A stretch of 10,513 nt of DNA from Pseudomonadota bacterium (GCA_021787175.1 JAJYMF010000096.1:1-10513); one strand, 5' to 3'; shown: positions 1 to 6,691, numbered from the stretch's first letter. A program made the numbers and translations. Notes: generated by a model not told the origin, from the sequence alone.

Positions 1-4
1 CGCC

Positions 5-102
5 GGTGACTACGCTCGGCCTCCTGCCTCGCCAAGTCACCCCGCCTGCGGCTCCTGCCTCCGGCGTTCGCCGGCGCGAGTGGCCCTTCACGGCCACTCG
101 CG
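5..102. repeat. multi-hairpin extragenic element
   Basis: No gene is supported in positions 1-221. This stretch holds three inverted repeats side by side. Arms GGTGACT (5-11) and AGTCACC (35-41) enclose a 23-base loop. CCGGCG/CGCCGG (61-66 and 69-74) are separated by TT. An 11-bp perfect stem, CGCGAGTGGCC (75-85) with GGCCACTCGCG (92-102), has a 6-base loop. A CTCCTGCCTC core occurs twice, in the first loop and just before the second hairpin. The element lies beyond the stop codon of the ferredoxin gene and could help end or stabilise that operon's transcript. It has no T-run and so is not a classical intrinsic terminator. Its modular look suggests a dispersed extragenic repeat, which is inference from one copy. 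Confidence 0.6.
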
Positions 103-221
103 AATACCCCGGCTCACCCGTCGAGGCGTTGCGAGTTGCCCAGGATCGACCACAGCTTCATCGTCTGCCTCTTCGCCCGATCATGGCACGGCGGCCGGAC
201 CCATCACGAACGCGCACAGCA

Positions 222-485
222 TCATGCGGCATTCTCCCTGGCTTGCATCAGGACGCGGTACTTCAGCTCGAGCTGCTCGCACGATTCGGGATGGGCCTCG
301 TCGAGAATGATGCATTCGACCGGACAGACCTCCACGCACTGAGGCAGGTCATGATGACCCACGCACTCGGTGCACAGCGCGGGATCGATCACGTAGTACT
401 CCGGACCGAGCGAAATCGCCTGATTGGGGCAGACCGGTTCGCAGACATCACAGTTGACGCAGACGTCGGTGATCTTCAGCGCCAT
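222..485 (-). CDS. yfhL: YfhL-type 2[4Fe-4S] ferredoxin
   Basis: A small soluble electron carrier of 87 residues. The first cluster motif is C9-x2-C12-x2-C15-x3-C19. The second is C38-x2-C41-x8-C50-x3-C54, with the extended C-to-C spacing typical of the YfhL/Allochromatium-type ferredoxins, followed by a short charged C-terminal helix. Length matches the family (E. coli YfhL is about 86 residues). The start chosen is the ATG opening MALKITDVC, which matches the family N-terminus; the frame stays open for 13 more codons upstream, but that part looks like leader. The gene is last in the minus-strand rsmD-coaD-lipoprotein-ferredoxin run, with 141 bp between it and the lipoprotein stop. Its redox partner cannot be told from the sequence. 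Confidence 0.93.
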   Translation of the reverse strand: MALKITDVCVNCDVCEPVCPNQAISLGPEYYVIDPALCTECVGHHDLPQCVEVCPVECIILDEAHPESCEQLELKYRVLMQARENAA

Positions 486-626
486 GCGCTCACTCCATCG
501 CCACGCGGATGCTGCCGCGCGCAACGGCAGACCTTGCCTGGCCGCGATGCGGCGGCCGGATCGCCACGCTTTCGCGATATCGCCTTGCAGGCGCAGCGGC
601 CGGACCGGCCACTGCGCCGACGGCCA

Positions 627-1121
627 TCACATCTGCACGAAGCGGAAGGTGGCGGCGCTGGGCTGCAGGGCCTGCGCGACGCTCTGCTCGTCGGCCTTGT
701 CGCCCACGAACAGCACGATCACGCCCTTGAACGATCCCGGCGTGGCGTCCTTGAACGCGGCGATGATCATCTGCGCGGTCTGGCTGGAATCCGGACCGCC
801 GAACGCCATCAGGTTGCCGGGCAGCACGCCGCGGGCGACGGTGCCGCTGACGTTGTCGAGCTGGCGCTGGCGCGCCTGCACGTCGGCGTCGTCGGTGCCG
901 GCCGGCACGTAGTACATGTACGGCTGGTTGGCCGTCATGCCCTCCATGTTCTTGGTCACCATCTGCACCAGATAGGCCTTCCAGCCGGCGGTGTCGGTCG
1001 GGCTGGCCGGCCGGGCGACCTGCTGGGCCTGGGGCGCGGCCTGGTCGGCCTGCTTCTGGCAGGCGCTCAGCGAGAGCGTGCCGATGAGGGCAACGGCGGC
1101 ATACAGGGCGAGCTTGCGCAT
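627..1121 (-). CDS. small predicted lipoprotein between coaD and ferredoxin
   Basis: A 164-residue protein of unrecognised function. The N-terminus is a lipoprotein signal: charged MRK, a hydrophobic stretch from about residue 4 to 18, then the lipobox L18-S-A-C21, so the mature protein should begin at a lipidated Cys21. Residues 22-45 are Gln/Ala/Pro-rich and probably a flexible tether. A compact domain follows, with GNLMAFGGPDSSQ around 102-114 and a hydrophobic strand GVIVLFVG at 133-140. The start is the ATG at 1121, preceded by AGAGGT at 7-base spacing; an in-frame GTG three codons upstream lies inside that ribosome-binding site. The gene starts 13 bp after the coaD stop, so it is surely cotranscribed. 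Residue D22 is absent (Q22), which fits outer-membrane sorting under the E. coli +2 rule; that rule is family knowledge and the location is inference. Confidence 0.82.
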   Translation of the reverse strand: MRKLALYAAVALIGTLSLSACQKQADQAAPQAQQVARPASPTDTAGWKAYLVQMVTKNMEGMTANQPYMYYVPAGTDDADVQARQRQLDNVSGTVARGVLPGNLMAFGGPDSSQTAQMIIAAFKDATPGSFKGVIVLFVGDKADEQSVAQALQPSAATFRFVQM

Positions 1122-1134
1122 GGTGAGCACCTCT

Positions 1135-1671
1135 TTATTGTGGTTGCGGATGATCGTTGCGGCGGATCCGCCAGCGCTGGCGCAGCGCCTGCTGCACCGC
1201 CGGATGGACGAAATCGGACACGTCGCCGTCGAGGCGCGCGATTTCGCGCACCAGCGACGAGGAGATGAAGCCGTACTGCTCGGCCGGGGTGAGAAACAGC
1301 GTTTCCGCCTCGGGCACCAGATGGCGGTTCATGCTGGCGAGCTGGAACTCGTATTCGAAGTCCGAGACCGCGCGCAGGCCGCGCAGGATCACGCCGGCGC
1401 CGATCCCGCGCACGAAGTTGGCCAGCAAGCAGTCGAAACCGCGCACCTCGACGTTGCGCAGGCCGCCCAGCGCCAGCCGCGCCAGCACGATGCGGTCGTC
1501 GAGGCTGAATCCGGGACCCTTGCCGGGGTTGTCGGCGATGGCGACCACCACGCGGTCGAACAGCGGGGCCGCACGCGCGACGAGGTCGGTGTGGCCGTTG
1601 GTGATCGGGTCGAAGGTACCCGGGTAGACCGCCACCCTCGCCCTGGGGATGCTGTCTGCAACCACAGCCAT
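1135..1671 (-). CDS. coaD: phosphopantetheine adenylyltransferase (PPAT)
   Basis: Catalyses the fourth step of coenzyme A synthesis in the cytoplasm: 4'-phosphopantetheine plus ATP gives dephospho-CoA plus pyrophosphate. It is a nucleotidyltransferase with a Rossmann-like fold. Visible motifs are PGTFDP (17-22) running into the T24-N-G-H27 nucleotide-binding signature, RGLRAVSDFEYE (97-108) and the C-terminal ISSSLVRE (136-143). The protein has 178 residues against about 160 for the family; the extra length is about 11 residues before the usual RVAVYPG start and a polar C-terminal tail. The ATG at 1671 is the only in-frame ATG that keeps the first strand. No strong Shine-Dalgarno is seen. The rsmD stop lies 30 bp upstream, and the rsmD-coaD pairing is very common in bacteria. 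Confidence 0.97.
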   Translation of the reverse strand: MAVVADSIPRARVAVYPGTFDPITNGHTDLVARAAPLFDRVVVAIADNPGKGPGFSLDDRIVLARLALGGLRNVEVRGFDCLLANFVRGIGAGVILRGLRAVSDFEYEFQLASMNRHLVPEAETLFLTPAEQYGFISSSLVREIARLDGDVSDFVHPAVQQALRQRWRIRRNDHPQPQ

Positions 1672-1701
1672 GTCGGCATTCGTGTTCAGAGTGGGTTTAG
1701 C

Positions 1702-2274
1702 TTAACGGATGCCTGCAGCCACGCGATAGAGCGCGAACCGCAACGCGCCGGCGCGACCTTCGCGATGTGCCAGCCAGTGCGGCGGCAGCGCCAGCGACGC
1801 CTCGGCCGGTGCCTCCACATACACCCACGCGGACGGCGCCAGCCAGCCGCGCTGCAGCGCCTGCGCCGCCGGCGTCCACAGCCCGCTGGCGAACGGCGGA
1901 TCGACGAAGACGATGTCGTGCGGCCGCGGCGTGCCGGCCAGCCACGTCATCGCATCGGCCGGCTGCACCGTGCCGCCGCCGGCCTTCAGGCGATCGAGGT
2001 TGGCGGTCAGCGCCGCCGCCAAGCCGGGGTCGCGTTCGACCAGTGTCGCCGCCGCCGCGCCGCGCGACAGCGCCTCGATGCCCAGCGCGCCGGTACCGGC
2101 GAACAGGTCGAGCACGCGCGCGCCCTCGATCACCGGCGCCAGCCAGTTGAACAGCGTCTCGCGCACGCGATTGGGCGTCGGCCGCAAGCCAGGGCGGTCC
2201 GGCACCGCCAGCCGCGAGCCGCGCAGATGGCCCGCGATCACGCGGATCGCGCCCGGCGCGCCGCGCACGCTCAT
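1702..2274 (-). CDS. rsmD: 16S rRNA (guanine966-N2)-methyltransferase
   Basis: Methylates N2 of G966 of 16S rRNA during 30S assembly, using S-adenosylmethionine. The 190-residue protein matches the family length. The N-terminal substrate signature RPTPNRVRETLFNWL lies at 31-45, the SAM-binding glycine loop DLFAGTGALGIEALSRGA at 56-73, an acidic VERD at 79-82 that should contact the ribose, and the catalytic DPPF motif at 125-128. The ATG at 2274 places MSVRG just before the typical IRVIAGHLRGS start. The frame stays open far upstream into ftsY on the opposite strand, but that is antisense shadow. It is first in a minus-strand run with coaD, the lipoprotein and the ferredoxin, and is divergent from ftsY. 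Confidence 0.96.
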   Translation of the reverse strand: MSVRGAPGAIRVIAGHLRGSRLAVPDRPGLRPTPNRVRETLFNWLAPVIEGARVLDLFAGTGALGIEALSRGAAAATLVERDPGLAAALTANLDRLKAGGGTVQPADAMTWLAGTPRPHDIVFVDPPFASGLWTPAAQALQRGWLAPSAWVYVEAPAEASLALPPHWLAHREGRAGALRFALYRVAAGIR

Positions 2275-2310
2275 GCGATACCCGCGGCAGCAGTCGTACA
2301 GTTGGCGTTT

Positions 2311-2339
2311 GTTAGCATCATCCCCGGATTCTCCGACAA
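2311..2339 (-). promoter_or_regulatory. candidate sigma70-like promoter for rsmD operon
   Basis: Read on the minus strand in the 76-bp rsmD/ftsY divergent gap: TTGTCG (2339-2334), a 17-base spacer, then GCTAAC (2316-2311), leaving a leader of about 30 bases before the rsmD ATG. The -35 matches 4 of 6 consensus bases and the -10 only 3 of 6, so this is a weak call. ftsY must be transcribed from the same gap in the other direction, but I see no convincing promoter for it. Confidence 0.28.
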
Positions 2340-2350
2340 TCACGCCCCTG

Positions 2351-3373
2351 ATGTTCAAACTCTGGAAGAAAAAGCCGCAGGAGGATGCCGCCCGGCCGAT
2401 GCCAGCGGCCGCCGTGGATGCACCGGCATCAGCGCCCGCGCCCGTCCCGCTTGCCGCCGCGCGCGGCTGGCGCGAGCGTCTTGCCGACAGCGGCTTCGCG
2501 CGCGGCCTGGCCGGACTGTTCAGCCGCAACGCGCGTCTCGACGATGCCCTGCTCGACGAGCTGGAAACCACCCTGATCAGCGCCGATGTCGGCGTCGCCA
2601 CCGCCAGCGCGCTGGTCGAAGACCTGCGCCAGCGCATGCACCGGCGCGAGTTCGCCGATGCCGACGCGCTGCTCGATGCGCTGCGCGTCGCGCTGCTGGC
2701 GCTGCTGGCGCCCGTGGCGCGGACGCTGCAGCCGACCGGCGCCAGTCCCTTCGTGGTGCTGGTGGTCGGCGTCAACGGCGTCGGCAAGACCACCACCATC
2801 GGCAAGCTGGCACGCCGCTGGCGCGACGAGGGCCGCGAGGTGCTGCTGGCCGCCGGCGACACCTTTCGCGCCGCTGCCGTGGCGCAGCTGCAGGCCTGGG
2901 GCGAGCGCAACCAGGTCACGGTGATCGGCCAGGGCCAGGGTGCCGATGCCGCCAGCGTGATCTACGACGCCCTGCAGGCCGCGCGCGCGCGCGGCATCGA
3001 CGTGCTGATCGCCGATACCGCAGGACGCCTGCACACGCAGGGCGGGCTGATGGACGAACTGGCCAAGATCCGCCGCGTCCTTGGCAAGCTCGACCCTGCG
3101 GCACCGCACGAGGTGCTGCTGGTGATCGACGGCACCACCGGCCAGAATGCGATCAGCCAGGTGCGCCTGTTCCGCGAGGCCGCGGGTGTCAGCGGACTCG
3201 TCGTCACCAAGCTCGACGGCAGCGCCAAGGGTGGCGTGGTGTTCGCGCTGGCGCGCGAATTCGGCCTGCCGATCCGCTACGTCGGCCTCGGCGAGAGCGC
3301 CACCGACCTGCGCGCGTTCGATCCGCAGGCATTCGTCGACGGGCTGCTGCCCGAGCGCCTGGGCGCCGGCTGA
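2351..3373 (+). CDS. ftsY: signal recognition particle receptor FtsY
   Basis: The SRP receptor GTPase docks Ffh-ribosome complexes at the inner membrane and so delivers nascent membrane proteins to SecYEG. The 340-residue protein opens with a Lys-rich stretch (MFKLWKKK) and a short Ala/Pro linker to about residue 35. This is much shorter than the acidic A domain of E. coli FtsY (about 497 residues in total). The helical N domain spans about 38-125 and the G domain follows: P-loop GVNGVGKT (140-147), DTFRAAA (170-176), DTAGR (222-226), TKLDGSAKGG (286-295) and a GLGE loop near 312-315. The ATG at 2351 gives the amphipathic basic N-terminus expected for membrane contact; upstream codons in frame are antisense to rsmD. 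It heads a plus-strand operon with the AsmA-like gene 5 bp downstream. Confidence 0.97.
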   Translation: MFKLWKKKPQEDAARPMPAAAVDAPASAPAPVPLAAARGWRERLADSGFARGLAGLFSRNARLDDALLDELETTLISADVGVATASALVEDLRQRMHRREFADADALLDALRVALLALLAPVARTLQPTGASPFVVLVVGVNGVGKTTTIGKLARRWRDEGREVLLAAGDTFRAAAVAQLQAWGERNQVTVIGQGQGADAASVIYDALQAARARGIDVLIADTAGRLHTQGGLMDELAKIRRVLGKLDPAAPHEVLLVIDGTTGQNAISQVRLFREAAGVSGLVVTKLDGSAKGGVVFALAREFGLPIRYVGLGESATDLRAFDPQAFVDGLLPERLGAG

Positions 3374-3378
3374 AGCGC

Positions 3379-4419
3379 ATGCGCCCGCGTCCGCGCACGC
3401 TGTTGATCGCCGCCGGCCTGCTGGCGCTGGCCCTGCTCGCGGGCGTGCTGATCGCGGTGCACATCCTGCTGAAACCGGCGCGCTTCACCGCCCTGCTTGA
3501 ATCGGCCGCGGGCGCTGCCGGACTGACCCTGCGCCTGCAGCAGCCGGCTGCGTTCGAGCTGTTCCCCCGGCCGGCGCTGGCGCTGGCCGGCTTCAGCCTC
3601 ACCGTGAACGGCCACAGCGCACCGCTGCTCAGCGCGGCGCGCGGCCGCCTGCGCGTACCGTGGCGGGCGCTGCTGGGCGGCACGCCGACCATCACCCGGC
3701 TCGAACTGGATGCGCCGCGCCTCGACCTGGGCGAGCTCGGCCGCTACATCGCCGTACTGCCGACCGGGCGCGCGCCGTTCCTGCCGCGCATCGGCGCCGG
3801 CGTCCGCCTGCGCGACGGCAGCGTGATCAACAACGGCCAGACGCTGCTGACCGCGGTCAGCCTCGACACCGGACCGCTGGCCCCCGGAAAACCCTTCACC
3901 CTGCGTTTCGCTGCACGCGACAGCAGCGGCGCGTCGCTGACACTGGCACTGGATGCTCTGCCGCACAGCACCCCGACCCTGGTCAGCCTGCAGCCGCTGA
4001 CTCTGCGCGGGACCGGCCGCACGCCGATTCGGTTCGATCTTGGCGGCATTGCCGACTGGCGTGGCGGCAGCCGTTTCGACCTGCAGCTTGAGGGCCGCTT
4101 CACCGATGCCGGCGCGAACGTGCGCACGCTGGATCTTCAGCTCGGCGACGACGGTGTGACGCCGATGCAGGCGCGTGTCGCGATCGCCGGCAGCGGCGAA
4201 AAGCTGCAGGCGTCGCTGCAACCGTCCGCGCTGCTGGCATGGTGGTCCCAGCTGCGGTCCGGCAGCGCCAGCGCACCGCTGAGCCTGCCGCCGCTCGCCG
4301 GCAATGCTGAGATCCAGCGCTATCAGGCCGGAGGCGTCAGCATCGAAGGCCTCAGCGTACGCAGCGATCCGGCCGCTGCTGCATCGGCGATACCGGCGCA
4401 AGCGCCCAGCGCGCGATGA
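3379..4419 (+). CDS. small AsmA-like inner-membrane/periplasmic protein
   Basis: A 346-residue protein with a basic N-terminus (MRPRPR) and one membrane segment at about residues 8-30. A long part without further hydrophobic segments should lie in the periplasm. The pattern of one N-terminal helix followed by alternating short strands, with phrases such as LLKPARFTALLESAAG and PALALAGFSLTV, resembles the N-terminal domain of the AsmA family. Larger members (TamB, YhdP and relatives) act in lipid transport or outer-membrane homeostasis. This protein is about half the length of E. coli AsmA, and no specific role can be assigned. It starts 5 bp after ftsY, and its stop overlaps the mutY start by ATGA, so the three genes are almost certainly cotranscribed and mutY translation is probably coupled to it. 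The fold assignment is moderate; the gene itself is secure. Confidence 0.78.
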   Translation: MRPRPRTLLIAAGLLALALLAGVLIAVHILLKPARFTALLESAAGAAGLTLRLQQPAAFELFPRPALALAGFSLTVNGHSAPLLSAARGRLRVPWRALLGGTPTITRLELDAPRLDLGELGRYIAVLPTGRAPFLPRIGAGVRLRDGSVINNGQTLLTAVSLDTGPLAPGKPFTLRFAARDSSGASLTLALDALPHSTPTLVSLQPLTLRGTGRTPIRFDLGGIADWRGGSRFDLQLEGRFTDAGANVRTLDLQLGDDGVTPMQARVAIAGSGEKLQASLQPSALLAWWSQLRSGSASAPLSLPPLAGNAEIQRYQAGGVSIEGLSVRSDPAAAASAIPAQAPSAR

Positions 4420-5468
4420 GCGCCATCGCCCGCCCGCTGCTGCGCTGGCATGCACGCCACGGCCGCCACGACCTGCCCTGGCAGCAGCCGCGGACGCCTT
4501 ACCGCGTCTGGCTCAGCGAGGTGATGCTGCAGCAGACCCAGGTCGCCACGGTGATTCCGTACTTCCGGCGCTTCGTCGCTGCCCTGCCCGATCTGCCCGC
4601 GCTGGCGGCTGCCGATTCCGACCAAGTGTTCGCGCTGTGGTCGGGTCTTGGTTATTACCGCCGCGCGCGCTTTCTGCATGCCGCGGCGCGACTCTGCGTC
4701 GAGCGCCACCACGGCGAACTGCCGCGCGACTTCGATGCCCTCGCGGCGCTGCCCGGCATCGGCCGTTCGACCGCGGGCGCGATCCTCGCCCAGGCCTGGG
4801 ACCTGCCGTTCACGATCCTCGACGGCAACGTCAAGCGCGTGCTCGCCCGCTTGCACGGCGTGCACGGCTGGCCGGGCGATGCCGCCGTCGGCCGCGAGCT
4901 GTGGGCGCTGGCCGAGCGGCACACGCCGCGCCGGCGCGCCGGCGACTACGCGCAGGCGATCATGGACCTGGGCGCCACCGTCTGCCTGCCGCGCACGCCG
5001 CGCTGCGCCGATTGCCCGCTGGCGGCACTGTGCGTCGCGCTGCGCGAGGGCCTGACCGCGCAACTGCCGCAAGCGCGGGCGGCGAAGGTCCTGCCGCAGC
5101 GACACGCGGTCCTGTTGCTGCTGCGCGACCGCAGCGGCCGCATCCTGCTCGAGCGCCGCGACGGCGCCGGCGTCTGGTCCGGACTGTGGAGTCTGCCGCA
5201 CGCCGACGATGCCGCCGCCGCGCGCGCGCTGGCCGCGCGCCACGCCATGATCGACACTGTCCGCGAACAGGCGCTGCCGTCGTTCCGGCACACTTTCAGC
5301 CATTACCATCTGCAGGCATCGCCGCTGCTGCTTGACGGCGCCGAACCGCACCGTGCGGTCGCCGATGCGCCGACGTGGCGCTGGTCGCTGCCGCATGACG
5401 CGCTCGCGTTCGGACTGCCGGCGCCGGTGCGCCGGCTGCTGATTCAGCTTTCGGAGAACCCCGCATGA
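4416..5468 (+). CDS. mutY: adenine DNA glycosylase MutY
   Basis: Removes adenine mispaired with 8-oxoguanine, preventing G:C to T:A mutations. The 350-residue protein has the full family layout. The N-terminal glycosylase domain carries E35 in SEVMLQQTQV, the proposed catalytic acid (E37 in E. coli). The helix-hairpin-helix LPGIGRSTAGAIL lies at 112-124, and the catalytic Asp at D136 in ILDGNVKRV. The [4Fe-4S] loop has Cys190, 197, 200 and 206 with C-x6-C-x2-C-x5-C spacing. The C-terminal NUDIX-like domain that reads 8-oxoG covers about 228-345, with HTFSHYH at 292-298. The start overlaps the AsmA-like stop (ATGA, 4416-4419), and the stop overlaps the yggX start the same way. Confidence 0.97.
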   Translation: MSAIARPLLRWHARHGRHDLPWQQPRTPYRVWLSEVMLQQTQVATVIPYFRRFVAALPDLPALAAADSDQVFALWSGLGYYRRARFLHAAARLCVERHHGELPRDFDALAALPGIGRSTAGAILAQAWDLPFTILDGNVKRVLARLHGVHGWPGDAAVGRELWALAERHTPRRRAGDYAQAIMDLGATVCLPRTPRCADCPLAALCVALREGLTAQLPQARAAKVLPQRHAVLLLLRDRSGRILLERRDGAGVWSGLWSLPHADDAAAARALAARHAMIDTVREQALPSFRHTFSHYHLQASPLLLDGAEPHRAVADAPTWRWSLPHDALAFGLPAPVRRLLIQLSENPA

Positions 5469-5749
5469 CCCGCACCGTGCACTGCGCCCGTCTCGGCCGC
5501 GAAGCCGAAGGCCTCGCCTACGCGCCGTGGCCCGGCGAACTGGGCCGGCGCGTGTACGAACACATTTCCCGCGAGGCGTGGCAGCAGTGGCTGGCGCACC
5601 AGACCCTGCTGATCAACGAGAACCGGCTGAGTCCGCTGGAACCCAAGACGCGCAGCTTCCTCGCCGCCGAGATGGAAAAGTTCCTGTTCGGCGGCGAGAC
5701 CAGCAAGCCTGCCGGTTACGTGCCGCCCGAACCCGACGCCGCCGGCTGA
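5465..5749 (+). CDS. yggX: YggX-family Fe(II)-trafficking/oxidative protection protein
   Basis: A 94-residue cytosolic protein of the YggX family, implicated in Fe(II) handling and in protecting iron-sulfur enzymes from oxidants. The N-terminal MTRTVHCARLGREAEGL with conserved Cys7 is diagnostic, as are the helical WQQWLAHQTLLINENRL segment (about 39-55) and the EMEKFLFGG ending near residue 76. A short Pro/Ala tail follows. The start overlaps the mutY stop by ATGA, and mutY-yggX is a known conserved pair in Gammaproteobacteria including E. coli. Pairing an Fe-S repair enzyme with an iron-protection factor makes functional sense, which is inference. The last 34 bp overlap the 3' end of the convergent gene at 6177-5716. 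Confidence 0.96.
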   Translation: MTRTVHCARLGREAEGLAYAPWPGELGRRVYEHISREAWQQWLAHQTLLINENRLSPLEPKTRSFLAAEMEKFLFGGETSKPAGYVPPEPDAAG

Positions 5750-6177
5750 GGGGCTGCCGGTTTCCGCGGATCGGCGTTCAGACCGGCCTTGCGCATGGCC
5801 AGATAGTCCACCGGCCGGATCGACTCGATCTGGCACGGCTGTCCCTGCACGTGCACGTAATCGAAACGGGCGCGGATCTGGTGCATGTGCGACTCGATCC
5901 CGATGCCGTTGGTCCAGCTCAGGTTGACGCAGGGCTTGGCCACCTGGAACAGATAGACCTTGTTGACGCCGGTCCAGAGCGCAAAGTGGGTATCGCCCAG
6001 CGGCTGCCAGCCCTGCTGCTGGAAGTAAACGATCGAAGCCACCGGCTTGCCGGCAAAACGCTCGAACTTGGCCAGGTTCTCCGCCTGCACCTTGGCGGTA
6101 TCGGCCAGCGCGCCGGACGTGCCGGCAAACACGAGAGCCACCGCGAGCGCGGTGCGAGCGAAAGCGAGACTACGCAT
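5716..6177 (-). CDS. secreted DUF6491-like protein
   Basis: A 153-residue protein of unknown function. Residues 1-25 form a Sec signal peptide with a probable cut after ALA25. The mature part includes GWQPLGDTHFALWTGVNKVYLF around 56-77, then Cys83 in AKPCVNL and Cys115 in GQPCQIESI, which may form a periplasmic disulfide. A Pro/Ala/Gly-rich tail ends the protein from about residue 138. The overall pattern recalls DUF6491 proteins of Xanthomonadales, from memory and not checked. The ATG at 6177 is chosen because AAGGAG sits 6 bases before it; 99 further open codons upstream look non-coding. It is convergent with yggX and overlaps its 3' end, so the two mRNAs are complementary over 34 bases. 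Confidence 0.8.
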   Translation of the reverse strand: MRSLAFARTALAVALVFAGTSGALADTAKVQAENLAKFERFAGKPVASIVYFQQQGWQPLGDTHFALWTGVNKVYLFQVAKPCVNLSWTNGIGIESHMHQIRARFDYVHVQGQPCQIESIRPVDYLAMRKAGLNADPRKPAAPQPAASGSGGT

Positions 6178-6372
6178 GATCGGCTCCTTGACGATGCCGC
6201 TGCGGGACGCCGGACCTGCGGCCGCTCCCTGCGATGGCGAGGTCCGGCCAGCGGCTTTGTCGGCGATCATAGCCCTGCGGCGTGGACGCGGCGTCAGCAC
6301 CGGCGCCCGCATTTCTGCGCCATTCACCGCATGCGGCTTGACGGCCCGCAGCCGCGCGGCTGTAATACGCGG

Positions 6373-6392
6373 CTCCCGCGCCTGCGCGGGAG
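6373..6392. repeat. GC-rich hairpin upstream of the 89-bp repeat
   Basis: CTCCCGCG (6373-6380) and CGCGGGAG (6385-6392) form a perfect 8-bp stem with a CCTG loop. It lies in the gene-free stretch 6178-6672, between the secreted-protein gene and tRNA-Phe. There is no adjacent T-run, so a terminator is not supported. Confidence 0.5.
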
Positions 6393-6416
6393 TCCCGCAG
6401 CGAGCCAGGCCTGGAC

Positions 6417-6505
6417 GTCGAGGCTGGCAACGGCGTCCGCGCGCGCAGCGCGCGCCGTACGGTGAGCGAAGCAAGATGCGGCAAGTGGCCAGGTAGCTCA
6501 GTTGG
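6417..6505 (+). repeat. 89-bp direct repeat, copy 1, ending in a truncated tRNA-Phe 5' fragment
   Basis: This copy matches 6603-6691 at 87 of 89 positions, exactly 186 bp apart. The differences are at 6423 (G against A) and 6426 (G against A). The last 19 bases (6487-6505, GGCCAGGTAGCTCAGTTGG) are identical to the first 19 bases of tRNA-Phe: acceptor strand, D-stem and part of the D-loop. Sequence then diverges completely, so no tRNA can form here. The copy also contains (GC)4-A-(GC)4 at 6439-6455, an inverted repeat that could extrude or adopt Z-form DNA. It most likely arose by duplication of the tRNA upstream region or by repeated insertion next to the tRNA. Confidence 0.9.
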
Positions 6506-6522
6506 GCGAGTGGCCGCGCTGG

Positions 6523-6543
6523 GGCGATGCCAGTGGCATCGCC
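6523..6543. repeat. strong hairpin in spacer between direct repeats
   Basis: GGCGATGCC (6523-6531) and GGCATCGCC (6535-6543) form a 9-bp perfect stem around AGT. A flanking CCGC/GCGG pair (6514-6517 and 6545-6548) can extend it across a small internal loop. It is in the 97-bp unique spacer between the two repeat copies. It could be part of a small dispersed element or a structural RNA; nothing else supports a function. Confidence 0.55.
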
Positions 6544-6586
6544 TGCGGTAACGAGCGCCGGAGACAGGAGTCGAAGGCAGGGTTGC

Positions 6587-6616
6587 TTGACGAGACAAGG
6601 AGGTCGAGACTAGCAA
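6587..6616 (+). promoter_or_regulatory. candidate promoter for tRNA-Phe
   Basis: TTGACG (6587-6592, 5 of 6 consensus) is followed after 18 bases by TAGCAA (6611-6616, 3 of 6), giving a leader of about 50 bases before the mature tRNA. The -35 lies outside the duplicated segment. The second base of the proposed -10 is one of the only two positions that differ from repeat copy 1 (TGGCAA there), so copy 1 would lack both elements. The call is weak because the -10 match is poor. Confidence 0.28.
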
Positions 6617-6691
6617 CGGCGTCCGCGCGCGCAGCGCGCGCCGTACGGTGAGCGAAGCAAGATGCGGCAAGTGGCCAGGTAGCTCAGTTGG
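6603..6691 (+). repeat. 89-bp direct repeat, copy 2, joined to the intact tRNA-Phe
   Basis: The partner of 6417-6505. It covers 70 bp of tRNA upstream leader plus the first 19 bases of the tRNA. Its (GC)4-A-(GC)4 tract is at 6625-6641. Because this copy is attached to the complete tRNA, it is probably the original and the upstream one the duplicate. Confidence 0.9.

Noticed and set aside
6..1268. A 420-codon plus-strand open frame
   Set aside because: It is antisense to the ferredoxin, the lipoprotein and the end of coaD, all of which have clear motifs or signals.
1913..2350. N-terminal extension of FtsY and antisense extension of RsmD to 2919
   Set aside because: Both frames stay open through the other gene, but FtsY and RsmD family starts are clear at 2351 and 2274.
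991..3378. A very long plus-strand open frame (1142 codons, 991-4419)
   Set aside because: Only the part from 3379 is a real gene. The earlier part is Arg/Ala-rich nonsense antisense to the lipoprotein, coaD and rsmD and out of frame with ftsY, a usual effect of high GC.
6487..6560. A second tRNA gene beginning GGCCAGGTAGCTCAG
   Set aside because: It matches tRNA-Phe for 19 bases only; no D-stem closure, anticodon arm or T-arm follows.
6178..6670. A minus-strand open frame with an internal peptide repeat (PHLASLTVRRALRARTP twice)
   Set aside because: The peptide repeat is just the translated 89-bp DNA repeat and includes tRNA sequence. There is no ribosome-binding site or protein-like composition.
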